In this document: positions 23,301 to 33,990 of the stretch, piece by piece
Position numbering within the stretch: the stretch's first letter is position 1
How the letters are laid out: each line of letters starts with the position of its first letter
From: Parelaphostrongylus tenuis
Taxonomy: Eukaryota; Nematoda; Chromadorea; Rhabditida; Metastrongylidae
DNA length: 64,000 bases
Assembly (NCBI GenBank): GCA_019055375.1
Contig: JAHQIW010000416.1
Span: 158,634-222,633, forward strand
Reading direction: 5' to 3'
The notes under the pieces: model-generated
Seen by the model: the letters and a program-made list of their open reading frames with translations, nothing else
Databases searched by the model: none
What the model was told of the DNA's origin: nothing
Made by a program: the position numbers and the translations under genes

Positions 23301-26300
23301 GGAACATATTGGCGGCGTGGTGTGGTTGACCATTTTATCTGCGCATAAAAGAATATCTAGACGTAAAAGCTAATACCAACAGAAGCAAACCTTTAGGTTT
23401 GCATAGAGCGCGAAAACACAACAATAATTTTAATGTGACTATCACGACGCTGGCGCGGGAATCCAAGAATCAACACAAAAAACCCTCGAAGCGTTTTGAA
23501 TAAGCGCAAAAAATTCAAAAGTGAACCGTAATGACGGTTGCATCACTGTAACACTAGATCTTGCAGCTTACATGCGCTTAATATTCCGACTTAATCCGAC
23601 GGTGCTTAGGCATAGATCTAGTTACTATCTCGTGCAGATATTGATAACAAGGTACGCCCAGAATCAGAAGAATGTGGTGTCGCCGATACGTCAGCCAGCT
23701 ATCCGCACAGCGATCTATTAACAATAATCAACAACGACGATAATAACGTCGTCTACCAATCTCGCGCCAGCTAAACAATTGAGTTTCCATACTTAAATTA
23801 ATCATTACCTTTTATGCCTAGGTTAATAAAAGTCGATCTCTCGAACTTTTACGTCAAATCAAATCATTGCTTCGCGCCAGCACCATAATCATTTCTGATA
23901 TAGGAATGAAGGAGAGACGATGCTCAATGAACTCAAGGAAGAGCAAAAAGGTGAGCTGCACTTAAATAAGATGGAGAATTAGTTCGTGGTGAGCCCATCT
24001 TGAGGCGAGTAAATCGATTTTGGCGCTTTTTCGATTCTAGAGACATCGCGCGTAAATTTTGGGCCATCGCTGAGATGAAAGCAATATGAAGGAGGAATAA
24101 AAAAGAGGAGGAGCAGCACAGGCCGCATGTGGGCCTTTCAGAGGAGCCACCGACTAAATAACACATCCCATCCTTTGCGCTCGTCTTTTCCACTAGATTG
24201 TTTAGCGCTCTGCTATGAATCAGAGCTTGGGCTGATACTTCAGGCACGTCAAGCAATCTGTGCACTACCCAAACAAATTTTGAACAATGTGTTCTGAGAT
24301 CCAAGTAATACTCAATACCGGTCCTGAATGCTCAGCTGAGATCTTCGAATTCGAATTCGTTTTCAGAAGCATAAAACACACATCAGCAGAGAAACTTAGA
24401 TGGAGAGGTCATAAAATAGGAAGAAAAGGTGAGAATTGAACAAACAGAGCGCTACTGGGTTTCAGGCAATGAAATCATCTCTTTGGACGGCTACTAAAAT
24501 GATGGGCCGTCGTGGTGGTAGCTACTCTCATTATCTGTATCCACTGGAAACTGCTTTAGGAAATCGGAATGGGCCTGGTAGGCGTCGTCATACTCGAAGC
24601 AGACCACCTTAAAAGCTTTTGGGAGATGTTTATCATCTTGTAAACACCATCTTCTTCTCACCATTGTGGAAAATGACTTTGAAAGCTCTAAGAAGACCAA
24701 ATTTCCTTAGAAGAGCAGGAATCATAGATTGTCATTTAGAACAAGTCTAATTCTTTTTTTTCAGAGGAAAAAGCATAGAAATAAAGGAAGAACATGTGCC
24801 TCAATCTGCCTCAATAAAAATATTACTTTCCTATTTGAGAGATTTTGATTTCTTTTCACTATTTCGGACTAATGCAGTACTTGAGGAAATCATCAGTCCT
24901 ATGGCAACTGAAGGATTTGTTTAGTTCTTTTCCCACTGACACGTTGTCAGTGAACTCGATAGGAGCTGCACGCGATAATCAACTTATAACATAACAGAAA
25001 AAACTATGCAATGAATACCAAGTGAGAAAATCTTCCAGGACGCGTATCACTCGCAGTAATTAGTGCGTCATCAGCACTGACACGGTAAGCCAAATGTCTT
25101 CTTTATGCCCTTTCAGCCCTTTCAGACTATTGATTCATCTCCGTGAGACACTTTGCACTGAAGTAGCTTATCAAAAAAGATCTTTTTTAGATATGTATGA
25201 AAGCATTTTTGAAAATTTATGAAGGCATTTTTTGATATTTTTTGAAGAGATTGATCTTGAATTTTTTGAGCGTGGATAGCAGCTTACTGCACCACATGAA
25301 GGAGAAATATGCTTGCGAGAACCAGTTGGAATCCATTCTTGAGCGTGCATACCAGTGAATACCGACCACTCTCAGAAACCTCCAAAACTTGTGAGAGAAA
25401 AATTGTTTTAAAATTCCGTTCTCATAGCTAACACATCTCAACATTACTAGCATAAGGAGATTTTGTGAATTGGTTACAAAATGTAGTTCTTCTAAGCGTT
25501 TCTAGCCATTGTGATTGCGCCCTAGAAAACTGACGTGAAACTGGAGACTTTAACGCCCCGCAGGATCTTTTCACATCCTTACAATTCGAAGCCTTATATC
25601 TACCTTGAACGGTAAGCTGACCGAAACTGGCTAAGAGCACGTTGACCGTTGGCATATACACAAAGGAACTATTTCACAATATCGAAATAGGCCTCGTGGC
25701 ACGTTAACATGTTTGGAGCGAACCACCACCATGAACGACGGTTGCATCAGAGAGAAAAGAATATGTTCAAGCTCGTATTTTCAGTGGAAATAAATGAATT
25801 TGAAAATCCCTTCACACAGCAAACTAGTCTCAACTTTATAACATAGGACGATTTTTGAAAAGGCGATGAACGAAATGTGATTCTCTTATCGCCTTTACGT
25901 GTTATGAATGCACCCTCAAGAATTGTTGCATAAACTGAAAACTGACACCTCGCTGCCAGCGTTGGATCTTTTTCTACGTCCTTGCATTCCAGTGGTTCAT
26001 ATGTGACCCGAACAGTAAGTTGACCCAAAATAGCCGAGATAGCTGCATCAGGGAGAAGAGCGCCACGACCTTGCTGTTCGAGAACATTAAAAACCTGAAA
26101 AGCATAGCTTTAATTCATTAGAAGAGTGTATTTGGAATCTGTCTGAGCAAAAAAAATATGATTGGTTGGTAATGCTGAAGTAGGAGGAAATGGTTGGCAA
26201 TTAATCATAATGCTCGGTGTTAGCAGTTGATAATAGCGGCACCGCAGGATGGCTTGTTATGCAAAAAGCAAATATTATCACTAAGCAATCACTATCATCT

Positions 26301-27115
26301 GCAACCTTGCTGTATACAAGAGCATCGCCGGGTGAGGCTTTTCATTTGAGCAGTGCTCACCGAAGAAGATTCGACTTGAATAACTACGAACACGAGGACC
26401 ACAGCGAAGAACCTGTGAGCAAATACTCCAATCATCGACTCCGAAGAAGGCGAAGTACGCAAGAGCGTTAGCAGAATGAATCGGTTCTGACCAAGCTCGC
26501 GCTACAGGCTTAATCAACAAAGGAAGTACGAGTGATTGGTAGTGCCACGATTGATGGAAGGTCGCTTTGCTGATACAAGTAGATCAAAGAATTGTCAGAA
26601 AATCGGGAACTCACCATATACTCCTTCCAAAATTTATCAAGGAAAACCTGATATCTAGCAGATGCATGCTCACTGTTTGCATTACAAGACGTGATACTAG
26701 TGCTTGAACTTCTCCGCTGCTTGCTGCAATACCAAAAGCCTTTGAACGAACAGTGGCATCGTTGCTGTAAATCATGTTGACAGGCAAAGTGAAGCCGGAG
26801 ACGGTAAAGTTTCTAGTGCTCGCTGAAACAAAATTTCCTGACTTCTGTGGCGACTCATGAAAAACGCAGTCATTTTTTGAAGAATTATTTCAATGAGCGA
26901 TTTAGCTTGCGGGAGGTTTTTTAGTTATGGAAACGTTTGATATTCTCGCTCTGAATATAATTTGCAATTCTTATAACACGAGAGTGTAGCTGTTTCGCAA
27001 CAGCAACGGTTTTCCACTTATTACCTTGACCTGGTGGCATTACTCCACATCCCAACACTGTCGCAAATGTTAGCATCAAAATCATAAGCTTACAACTGGT
27101 CGGAAATGTTGCCAT
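20304..27115 (-). CDS. Gene A: five-exon nematode secreted protein, 223 aa, complete
   Basis: Exons on the minus strand: 27115-27025, 26822-26674, 26094-25947, 20642-20488 and 20432-20304. Spliced length is 672 bp, open throughout, with intron phases 1, 0, 1, 0 and AG/GT at every junction (the exon 3 donor is the weak GTCAGT). Exon 1 encodes a signal peptide (hydrophobic LMILMLTFATVLGC, then GVMPPGQ). Exon 2 carries a glycosylation sequon at N35 (RNFT) and a conserved AFGIAASSGEVQALVSRLV. Exon 3 has LLPDAAISAILGQLTV and YEPLECKDVEKDP. Exon 4 has PHCIIIGNTVTSIC and a third Cys. Exon 5 has MASWSRQMWQSVVNRAVR and FRSHFLTAFATVG. I know no function; it is probably an extracellular glycoprotein. 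Intron 3 (5.3 kb) is packed with transposon relics. An AG 26 bp before the ATG may be a trans-splice site. Confidence 0.8.
20743..20762 (+). repeat. Short GGAGT tandem run
   Basis: Four copies of the pentamer GGAGT, ending at the 3' border of an S2 repeat; such short tandem runs are common at SINE tails. Confidence 0.6.
20757..21046 (-). repeat. tRNA-derived repeat (family S2) in gene A intron 3
   Basis: It is the inverted counterpart of the 1219-1545 repeat. The tRNA-like head lies at the right: the B box as GAGATCGAATC on the plus strand, and the A-box region as CTAACCACTGCGCCAC near 21024. It is the best-preserved S2 copy in the window. Confidence 0.8.
21590..22200 (+). pseudogene. Penelope-like element GIY-YIG domain and 3' tail in gene A intron 3
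   Basis: Shifting plus-strand frames read IYLIFCRTCVQEWIGETGG then PLWICIKEH (about 21660-21740). A segment ending HNDMYFDVVIRILGQE follows (about 21810-21845). Then comes TLEAIWRSRKRPETNRRGEC (about 21877-21935). This is the GIY-YIG nuclease and C terminus of a Penelope-like protein; the IGETG strand is intact, and one stop follows IKEH. About 200 bp downstream, at 22159-22193, is the cleanest copy of the hammerhead-like motif. The RT part is absent. Confidence 0.75.
22159..22193 (+). ncRNA. Hammerhead-ribozyme-like motif behind a Penelope-like ORF
   Basis: The order is GCT, then CTGACGA, a 13-base hairpin-capable segment beginning GGGC and ending CACC, then GAAAC, ATT and AGC. CUGANGA and GAAA are the hammerhead core strands, and GCU/AGC could form stem I around the T at the expected cleavage position. 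Stem III would be only 1-2 bp. Minimal hammerheads are known from Penelope-like elements. Stem II here needs a bulge, so activity is uncertain. Confidence 0.35.
22260..22860. other. Unrecognised part of gene A intron 3
   Basis: Nothing is identifiable between the two Penelope-like fragments. Confidence 0.35.
22870..23725 (+). pseudogene. Penelope-like element fragment (connector and GIY-YIG) in gene A intron 3
   Basis: The open frame 22870-23301 contains NCAIKRCLKRSGLESLVTVI, then LVCNRLYDPLC and KICPNGKEADCMSSGTIYSI, the region just before and into the GIY-YIG domain. After one shift LRIKEYLDVK, GLHRARKHNNNF and a final NRNDGCITVTLDLAAYMRLIF (about 23520-23583) complete the C terminus. The IGETG turn is destroyed. 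The upstream RT is missing. Confidence 0.75.
23920..24445 (+). pseudogene. RTE-type retrotransposon 3' fragment in gene A intron 3
   Basis: The plus-strand frame contains KKRRSSTGRMWAFQRSHRLN (about 24095-24155), LCYESELGLIL (about 24210) and AICALPKQILNNVF (about 24255), collinear with the region after the RT domain in the 14.5-14.8 kb copy (RRRKEAWGALGPLKKATD, CYAAEMWTDT). A minus-strand open frame covering 23933-24304 is only its antisense shadow. Confidence 0.6.
24446..25550. other. Unrecognised part of gene A intron 3
   Basis: AT-rich sequence with two unrelated minus-strand open frames and no identified repeat. Confidence 0.35.
25555..25665 (-). pseudogene. Extra, decayed exon-3 copy inside gene A
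   Basis: On the minus strand, GGTCAACGTGCTCTTAGCC leads into FGQLTVQGRYKASNCKDVKR, clearly related to exon 3 of gene A (LGQLTVRVTYEPLECKDVEK) but with a deletion in the LLPDAAIS part and no clear splice acceptor. Similarity appears to continue some tens of bases into what follows the true exon. It lies 280 bp downstream of the functional exon, so it reflects a local tandem duplication of exon 3. Confidence 0.6.
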
Positions 27116-27480
27116 CTTTGTAGAACAATTGATTTCTCCTCCTTAAAAGTTTGGCAAATTCGATCAAGAACAAATTATCTATTTCTTGCATTGAATCACT
27201 CGTAGGACAACAAGAATTCGGGACTTGGCACTTGAATGTCTGTGACATCAGAGTGGTGGATGTTTTTGCATCTCGCTGATTCTTCCAAAAAGTTCTAGAC
27301 TAACCCAAGATTTAAATAAGTCAAAAATGATCAAGTTAGCTCTAATGACCTTTTAATAATCGGAAGCACACTGGAGTTTGTAGTGTGAAAAAATCTATGC
27401 CAAATGTTGAGAAGATATGATGAACATGGAAGCCAACTCTACGAAGAAATTCACCAGATACGCCAATAGTACAAGAACCA
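27116..27480 (-). promoter_or_regulatory. 5' flank of gene A with possible trans-splice acceptor
   Basis: On the minus strand, CTTTTAAG ends at 27142, 26 bp before the ATG. Genes B and C have TTTTTAG and TTCTTAG at equivalent places (34481 and 61333). The shared position of a pyrimidine-rich AG fits a spliced-leader acceptor or the end of a 5' UTR intron. No TATA-like element stands out. Confidence 0.4.
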
Positions 27481-29200
27481 CGGCTCAAATTGGGCTCCCA
27501 CCATTCCATCCGTATTTTTGGGTCATAAAATTTTCACACTCCCAAAACTTGAGGTTGTAGAAATAAACAAAGCGTCGTCGTAAGAAATGCACTCCAAGAG
27601 AATATCCGTTAAAGAAGACAACGATTGACAAAAAGGAGTCGGGCTTTCTAGAAAATGTTTTGGCAGCAAATTTCAATTTGACGAAAATTACGCTCGTAAT
27701 GATTTTGCTTGAGAGTTAGTAGATTGAGGAAGAAGTTCTTTAACACCTGCAAAAAATTCAAGTTTCATGTTTCTTTCACACACTATCGCTTGATATAAAT
27801 TCATGGAAAGATCTCAAAAATATTTCCCCTGGGGAACTTTCACGGTAACGCTAGTTATAGTGTCCGACATTTATTTGCCGGAAGCGCATACTGTTCCAGC
27901 AAGGCATTGCCGAACCTCCCACCGCAAAGAAGATCAAGGAAAGGTTTGATCAAGTTGGAGGGAGTCGAGGCCCTGCCGCACCCAGCCTCCAGTCCAGTTG
28001 CTGTGCGGTCCGATGATCTCAATTTTCTCTTCATGGAACATTTCCTGCGTAGACACCCATTCCAGAAATTTGATCAAATTGCATAGGGATGTCACGAATT
28101 TTTTGTTCAAAGCCCGAGAAACGGTATTTCGAGTAGATCCGCAAGCTTGTTAACCGTTGGCAGAAGATCGCAAATAATGATGGTCCTTATTTTGAAGAAT
28201 AATTATTGCTTGACTCATGTATATACTCTAAATTTTCACAGGGCGTTAAGAAACTTTTTTCTTTGCCTAATAGCTACAGTGAAAACGAATTCACTGCGAT
28301 AACAAGCTCTGCTGTGAGACAAAATAAAGCGTTAATTTGCTTTTGTTCCAACATATTGTAATCAGAAAGGAAAGTAAACGTCTTCAAGAGTGCGACAAAA
28401 ATAACACTGAGCGCAAGCTTCCTTAATCAATATTTTTTAAGGGCCAGAATTTCCAATAAAGGTGGATGTTTATGCAACGCTCTTGATTCCACGCAATCGC
28501 TTTACAGTGCAAATAAAATAAATCTGTCATTATACATATTGTGTAGTGAAGTCCATCTCCACTTCTGTAACTATTGCAGGACTCTTTACGGTTTTTTTTC
28601 TTTTCGTCATTGTTGAGATTTGAAAAAGTCATTAGAAAAATTTGAAATGTCGCTTTTCTGTGCTATACGGCCAGTAAAATCCAACTAGTGTTTTATATTC
28701 CTGGAATTCTCCGACATATTGCGCCAACAATAACGTTTAATAAAAAACAGTGAAAAAAAAGAATAGCTTGAGAACCAATCTTTATTTAAGCTTCACGAGA
28801 TTGGTATCTTTTTCGAACGATCGTCCTTCTTGGAGATCTGTGGATCTTCTTGATTGTTTGTGGCTCACGTTTCGGTAGTTACGCCTTCTTCAAAGCTGTA
28901 TATTCTAGTCTAAGGAATAAGGCTTGAATTAATGAAGTTTACTAGATAGAACTGCGCAAAACTGCATTCAATACCATTTAAGCCTTTTAATTGGTGGATA
29001 ACAGCAGATTCGCTCTTCAGTTGCAAAATTGCTGTCCAGCATGTGATGACATGAACATCGGTTTTTGCGAAGTGTTTACAGACCAGACGATTCCTGTCCA
29101 AGTAAAGTGAAAATTATCAGGAAAGCACGAAAGTCATTATCGCGCCAAATCACAGTAGTTACCGAAGAAGTGCAATTGATTGTTGCTTTTAGTGTGATCA
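27480..29200 (-). repeat. Duplicated upstream block of the gene family (copy A)
   Basis: It aligns with 61580-62950 and 2870-4250 in the same orientation. The near end has CCACCATTCCATCCGTATTT, the middle has a CTTCCTTAATCA...GCTCTTGATTCCACGC phrase (28.42-28.50 kb), and the far end has GCATGTGATGACATGAACAT (about 29039). Non-aligning insertions, for example 27.78-28.2 kb, and a Penelope-like motif at 28862-28897 interrupt it. Indels between copies break the frames, so it is probably non-coding. Confidence 0.55.
28862..28897 (-). ncRNA. Hammerhead-like motif (degenerate copy)
   Basis: Read on the minus strand: AGC, TTTGAAGAAGG, CGTAACTACC, GAAACGTGAGCC. The first C of the CUGANGA core is T, which should abolish cleavage. 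It is otherwise collinear with the copies at 22159 and 38763. Confidence 0.35.
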
Positions 29201-29209
29201 GCCCGTTAT

Positions 29210-30480
29210 TTGAAATTCACAAGGCTTTGCTGGCAGTTGCGTAGTAATTTAAGATTTTAAGAAAACTTTGCTGTTAAGAAAAGATAAAATAATATAAATT
29301 TTGGAAGCGTATTTGCGGTTAAAGTAATGCTCAGTTATCCCAAAGATTTCCACAACCCAATGCAAAAGCTAAGTCCCTTGGATAGCAATGCATTCCCAAC
29401 TTTTTTCACGTTTGTTTTGACTGTATTGTAAGAGTACAATTCAAAAAAAACATTTATTAGGTAGGTTTTTTGGAATAGAGTTATAAGGTAAATTTTCCAA
29501 TATTTAGCCGGAGTAAACGTTGATAGAGTTCACATTTATCATTTTGTGGAACACTTCTTCTCCAAGAATGCATTTTCTTCACCTAAATTTCGAAACTTTC
29601 TTCTTACTGATGTTGTAGATTTTCTACTCTCAAGTAGGCCTTCCGGTAAGTATTACTAAGGAAGAAGAAAATAAGCTTAGTTTTCGGAGTGATTAGTAAG
29701 TTGTTTGAACTTCACATTAGGCTTTCTTGGCTATATTGCATAGGAGAATTTACATCGTCGGAGTACTAAGTCGGCACATAAAATAAGATATTGCGGAGAA
29801 AACTCCAGTCCCTACTTCTAATTTAAAAAAAGGCAAATGTCCTAAAAAAATCCGCAAATTTTAATTAGAAGATGAATTCCTTTGAAAATTCCACGTTTTA
29901 AACCCGTTCTACCCACTCTCCTCACCTATTAAATCAAACTAAGATCGCCTTTTCCAACTCGTCATTCCCCCGACTGCGTTAGGTATGTGTGTTCTACAAG
30001 TAATTCCCATATATAGGGTATGTACCGTTCGTAGAAGTCGACTGGGTTTTTGCATCTCACTTTCAATTTCCTTGGAAATTTCTCGTCTTCATCAAGTGTA
30101 AAGTAAGTTACGGGTGACGAAACATTCGTTGACCACTCACCAACTATCTCTTCATCAGTGTTCTTTTGATGTGTCCTAATACAATATAGTACAATATTGG
30201 GTGCAGTTTGAGAAAACTCCTTTTATTCAAACCTTATGAAGGTCAATTTAATTCACAAATCCCTCAATTGACTACTTCTGAATGTAAAACTCCGAAGACA
30301 GTAAATGTACAAACAAGAAATATGCAGTACACTTAGTAGATCTCCTAAAAGTGCCTGTAGCTTTTCACACAAAATTTTTTCGCAATACAAAAGAAGAGGA
30401 TACGTTCGAAAGAGACTTGCACGTTGTCGCATTGAAGTTATTTTGAGAGGATAAAATTTGAGTGGGATACAGAGAATGGC
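29210..30480. other. No recognised feature
   Basis: Intergenic DNA between the divergent genes A and B. No coding segment or window-shared repeat was noticed. Confidence 0.4.
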
Positions 30481-30485
30481 CTTGA

Positions 30486-30890
30486 GTGCAACTAACTGGA
30501 AAATTTTGTAGGATAGGCATAATAAAAGGTTCAGCGTCGCACCATAAGTGCAAGGAGAAGGCTATAAGCGAAATTGTTCGTCGCTTACTTATTCAAATAG
30601 AGCGACGCGGAGCTGCTGCAGTGAAGAAGTGCTACGGCACACAACTGCCTATTCACCCCTATTCATCAGCCGTAAAAAGAAATTATAGCACAGTCGTTAA
30701 CTTTACCGCGACGGCTGTGTTTTCGATTTGTTGTCCACGGAATGGACAAGACAGAATTCATCACAATTCACGTCGGACTTATTTCACTGACAGATTTACG
30801 ATAAGTAGAATCCTTGACCCGCTTGGGATGGCGACAGAAATTGATGCTCGCAGAACAATTATGCAGCGGTGCTCGATTTTCGCTGTTTGA
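30486..30890 (+). CDS. Unknown open frame (134 codons) in the duplicated flank of gene B
   Basis: This frame opens at an in-frame start and ends TGA at 30890. It is less AT-rich than its surroundings. The N-terminal half (HHKCKEKAISEIVRRLLIQI, then GAAAVKKCYGTQLPI) has recognisable but frame-damaged relatives on the minus strand at 4080-4230, 47770-47900 and 62700-62920, all at the far end of the gene-family flank. I do not recognise the protein. It could be the remains of a neighbouring gene that was duplicated with the family, or of an unidentified mobile element. It lies on the same strand as gene B, 3.6 kb upstream. Confidence 0.3.
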   Translation: MQLTGKFCRIGIIKGSASHHKCKEKAISEIVRRLLIQIERRGAAAVKKCYGTQLPIHPYSSAVKRNYSTVVNFTATAVFSICCPRNGQDRIHHNSRRTYFTDRFTISRILDPLGMATEIDARRTIMQRCSIFAV

Positions 30891-30899
30891 CCTTAAGGG

Positions 30900-31660
30900 G
30901 CAGTGTGTATCATATATGACATACGACTGTTAGAAGGCCTTTCTCACTGAATAAAAGTTTTCTAAAGGGGACATTTGTTAATAACTCAAAGGCCTGAATC
31001 TCTGCAATGTCGACGATATGTTCAAATTTAGAAAAAGCCTATTCTGACGTTGTGGCAGTGAAAATAAAATTATGTTTCTCAAACAGTTTGCATAATTTGG
31101 TTGACTGAGGCTTCGATATGGCTCTTCATTGAAGTTCACAAGTCGATAGCCCAAATCTCGAGAATTTTGTTGATCTTGTTAGTTTTTTGAAAGGTTGTCA
31201 TAGAACACTGTAAGAGTGAAAAGAAGATTACATTTTACGCCTTTATGTTATCCCGCCGCTTGGACGTCATAGGTGGCTTACATATTTATAAATAAAGTTT
31301 GGACGTTAGAGGTATTTATCGTTGCCTAATAAATGGAACATCACGAAAAAATTTTTCACAGAGGCTCTTAAGGGGCGTGGCAAGGGTGGAGAGGAGGGAA
31401 CGATCGATAATTTGGCGGATTATACGCTTGATATAAATGAAGACAAAAGGAGACTGCGAAACGTAGTTCTTGACGCGGATGCTGCAACGTATTAAAGAAT
31501 TATTTGAAAAGGCGACACGGGGTTGTAGCCTTAAGCTTCAGCTTTCTGGTAGCTACTAGCACTCTTACAAAAAATTCCTCACCAGCGATTAAGATTGGTT
31601 TTTTATTTGTTCCACCTAATCGGAAAACCTTTATTACTTTTCGAGTTGGAATAATCTCGC
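30900..31660. other. Unrecognised; one copy of a dispersed degenerate repeat
   Basis: The 31060-31250 part (TCGATAGCCCAAATCTCGAGAATTTTGTTGAT) resembles the units repeated at 57.3-58.4 kb. The rest is anonymous. Confidence 0.35.
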
Positions 31661-31844
31661 GACATGCTGACGATCAGTGAATTCCTTAACCTCATGCACT
31701 TTCGACCTACTGTAAATCGGCACGCGCAATGAAAGACGTGCTTCCTGGACAATTCAACTTCGCTTGAGAAGCAATCGTCTGCCAGAAACTCTTTGAATCC
31801 GATGCCATGCCATCACGTGCTGCACAGCAGTTTTGCGACCTAAA

Positions 31845-32158
31845 GACCGAGTCCATTGTAACCGGATGGTAAAAAAGTTCGAACAGTATTAAGTGCAGTT
31901 TTGCGTAAATTTATCTAGGATGATTCATAAATGTTTCCCTAGAAGCGCTCTCTTATTTTAAAATGTTAGAGGACATCTAAAACATAAGGTAATTTGTAGA
32001 AGACCGAGTCCATTGTTACCGGATGGTAAAAGAGCTCGAACAGTATTAAGTGCAGTTTTGCGTAGATTTATCTAGGAAGATTCATAAATGTTTCCCTAGA
32101 AGCGTTCTCTTATTTTGAAATGTTGGAGGACATCTAAAACGTAAGGTAATTTGTAGAT
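31845..32158. repeat. Perfectly abutting 157-bp tandem duplication
   Basis: Two adjacent units (31845-32001 and 32002-32158) start AGACCGAGTCCATTGT and end GGTAATTTGTAG, and differ at only about ten positions. The high identity marks this as the youngest duplication visible in the window. It directly follows a segment (31.67-31.84 kb) homologous to the flank block. Confidence 0.85.
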
Positions 32159-32577
32159 CCCAATGACCTTTTACTTTACAAAAACATCGTTTAGATTTTT
32201 TGGCAACTTATTTTTTTAACGCTTTGAGTAACACTGTTGATAGGCAAGTGGCTTCGCGCCATTGCCTCTGCGGTAATCGGTGCGATTGACCCTGCGATTA
32301 ACGCACGTAATCCTCCCAAAGATGTAGTTTCGTAATGATACAGACTTTTATGTCATTTAGAAAAAGTTTTTCATAAATAAAAGACGAAATTAGAATGAAA
32401 GGACTTCAGTAAGGCTGTTCAATTAAATTATGTCAGAACAATTATAAGATAATGCTTATTTTTTAAAATTGATGGTGCAGACTGCAATGTAGTACCACTT
32501 CATCGACTACCCTAGGGAAATTCGAAGAGACTATTCTATTGTATTATGGGTAGTAACTTCTTATATTATCCAATTAT

Positions 32578-32800
32578 ATTCGTTTGAGGTGCTTGAGTGC
32601 ATATGCAACCATTACAATGCTTTTCGATGCCCTACCGATGTATGAAGTCAACGCTACTATCCTCTAAGGCAACTATGGCAATAATTTACCGATCCAGGAG
32701 GGATAGAAGGTTGCAGCTATGAGCACGAAATCGAACCAATGACCCTTGCGTGGATCCCATAACATCTCTAAGCATTGCGCCACATGCACTCTTGAGCAAA
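32578..32800 (-). repeat. tRNA-derived repeat (family S2), 3' truncated
   Basis: It begins CGTTTGAGGTGCTTGAGTGC and runs to the tRNA-like head (GCATTGCGCCACATGCACTC near 32775). The part corresponding to the first 80 bp of the minus-strand copies is absent. Confidence 0.65.
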
Positions 32801-33535
32801 AAGTTCCTTTTTTCTTGTTAGCGAAACATACTGTGAAGATCTTGTTAAAAATTAGATTTGGTACTGAAAGTTACAGTTTTCGAAACTAATGAATGATTAC
32901 TAAAGATTGGTATAAAAGTTCTGCTGAGTGGAAAAGGAAAGGAAACGCGAATACAAATCACACAATGCGACTGAACTCCATCCAATTCGTAAGGCTCAGT
33001 GAAACTATTCAAAGAATTAGGACGGTCTTTCTACTAAAAAATGCGTTTTTTAGATACCTCTCAAGTGATCAGAAAGTTTACTGTATAACACCAAACATTC
33101 CTATGTGAAGTTGAAAATGGACTGTGACTTTGAAAAGTTACTTTTCATTGGTTCGGCGAGAAGCATGAAGCCAGAACCAAAAACCAAGCATGCGGTATAA
33201 CACACACAGCTACAAATATGCCTTCTTTCACAGAGATGTGTTTTTGTTGAAATAAGGATTTTTTTTATATAGACCTTCATATTAGAGAAAATATGTCTCA
33301 AGATCACTTTTTATGATATTCTATCAAATCGTAGTAATGATGCTTCCTTAGAACTTCAATTTGCCAAGAATTCCCCTTATCTCCATTACCGTCTGCGCCA
33401 ATACAAATTTGATGAGAGGAGCGACGGCGCAATTACAGTACCTGAATTAGATATGACTTCACAAGGTGAGCATTAAAAAGGTGCTCATGGTCCCCAAAGG
33501 GCTGAACACTTGCAGTAGCAAAGAAAATCATTTTG
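32801..33535. other. No recognised feature
   Basis: Two unrelated short open frames on opposite strands; nothing identifiable. Confidence 0.4.
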
Positions 33536-33539
33536 TTTT

Positions 33540-33990
33540 ATTTGCAAATTGAGAAGCACTTGTGCAGAATCAAAAGCGCTGCACGAGGATGCGCCATCTT
33601 GGAACACCTATAATGGTGACTAAGGAAGCCCTTCCTCAGTCCTTTGGCCCTATTCTTTGGAACGTCTACTTTTTCTCCAGATTTTATTAAGTTGGCAACA
33701 AAAGCAAGGCAACACTGCTCTCTCACAACACAACTTGATAGCGCAGCGTAAATTTTGATCCCACTGCCAGTTTTTAAGCAAGTACTTTTTCCGACCACCT
33801 TATTACTGGATTCCTATGGCCTTTGACCCAATACTCCTTCTTGACCTTGCCGTGATATTCCGACGAAATGTTATCTTTCAAGTACAAGACAACGTTCCCA
33901 TCGATAATAGGGGTTTGATAGCGGCAGTAGTAGAATGTTATTTTTGTTGCCCTGAACTTTGTTGCCAAAAACACTTGTGCTACAAAGTTG
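33540..33990 (+). repeat. Duplicated upstream block of the gene family (copy B, inverted)
   Basis: Its reverse complement aligns with 61900-62060 (upstream of C) and 3280-3400 (upstream of D): GTGAGAGAGCAGTGTTGCCT, TTTTGTTGCCAAC and GGCTTCCTTAGTCACCAT are shared. The inverted orientation agrees with gene B being on the plus strand. With the open frame at 30486 and a piece at 31.67-31.86 kb it makes up the gene B version of the flank. Confidence 0.55.

Noticed and set aside
23933..24304. 123-codon minus-strand gene
   Set aside because: Antisense to an RTE fragment.
27485..27676. Small protein ending FMTQKYGWNGGSPI, with a relative at 61578-61775
   Set aside because: Only the last part resembles the other copy and the locus D version has changed; no splice or start evidence.
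27780..28200. GC-richer stretch as a possible transposase or gene
   Set aside because: I translated both strands and could not match any motif order; left unassigned.
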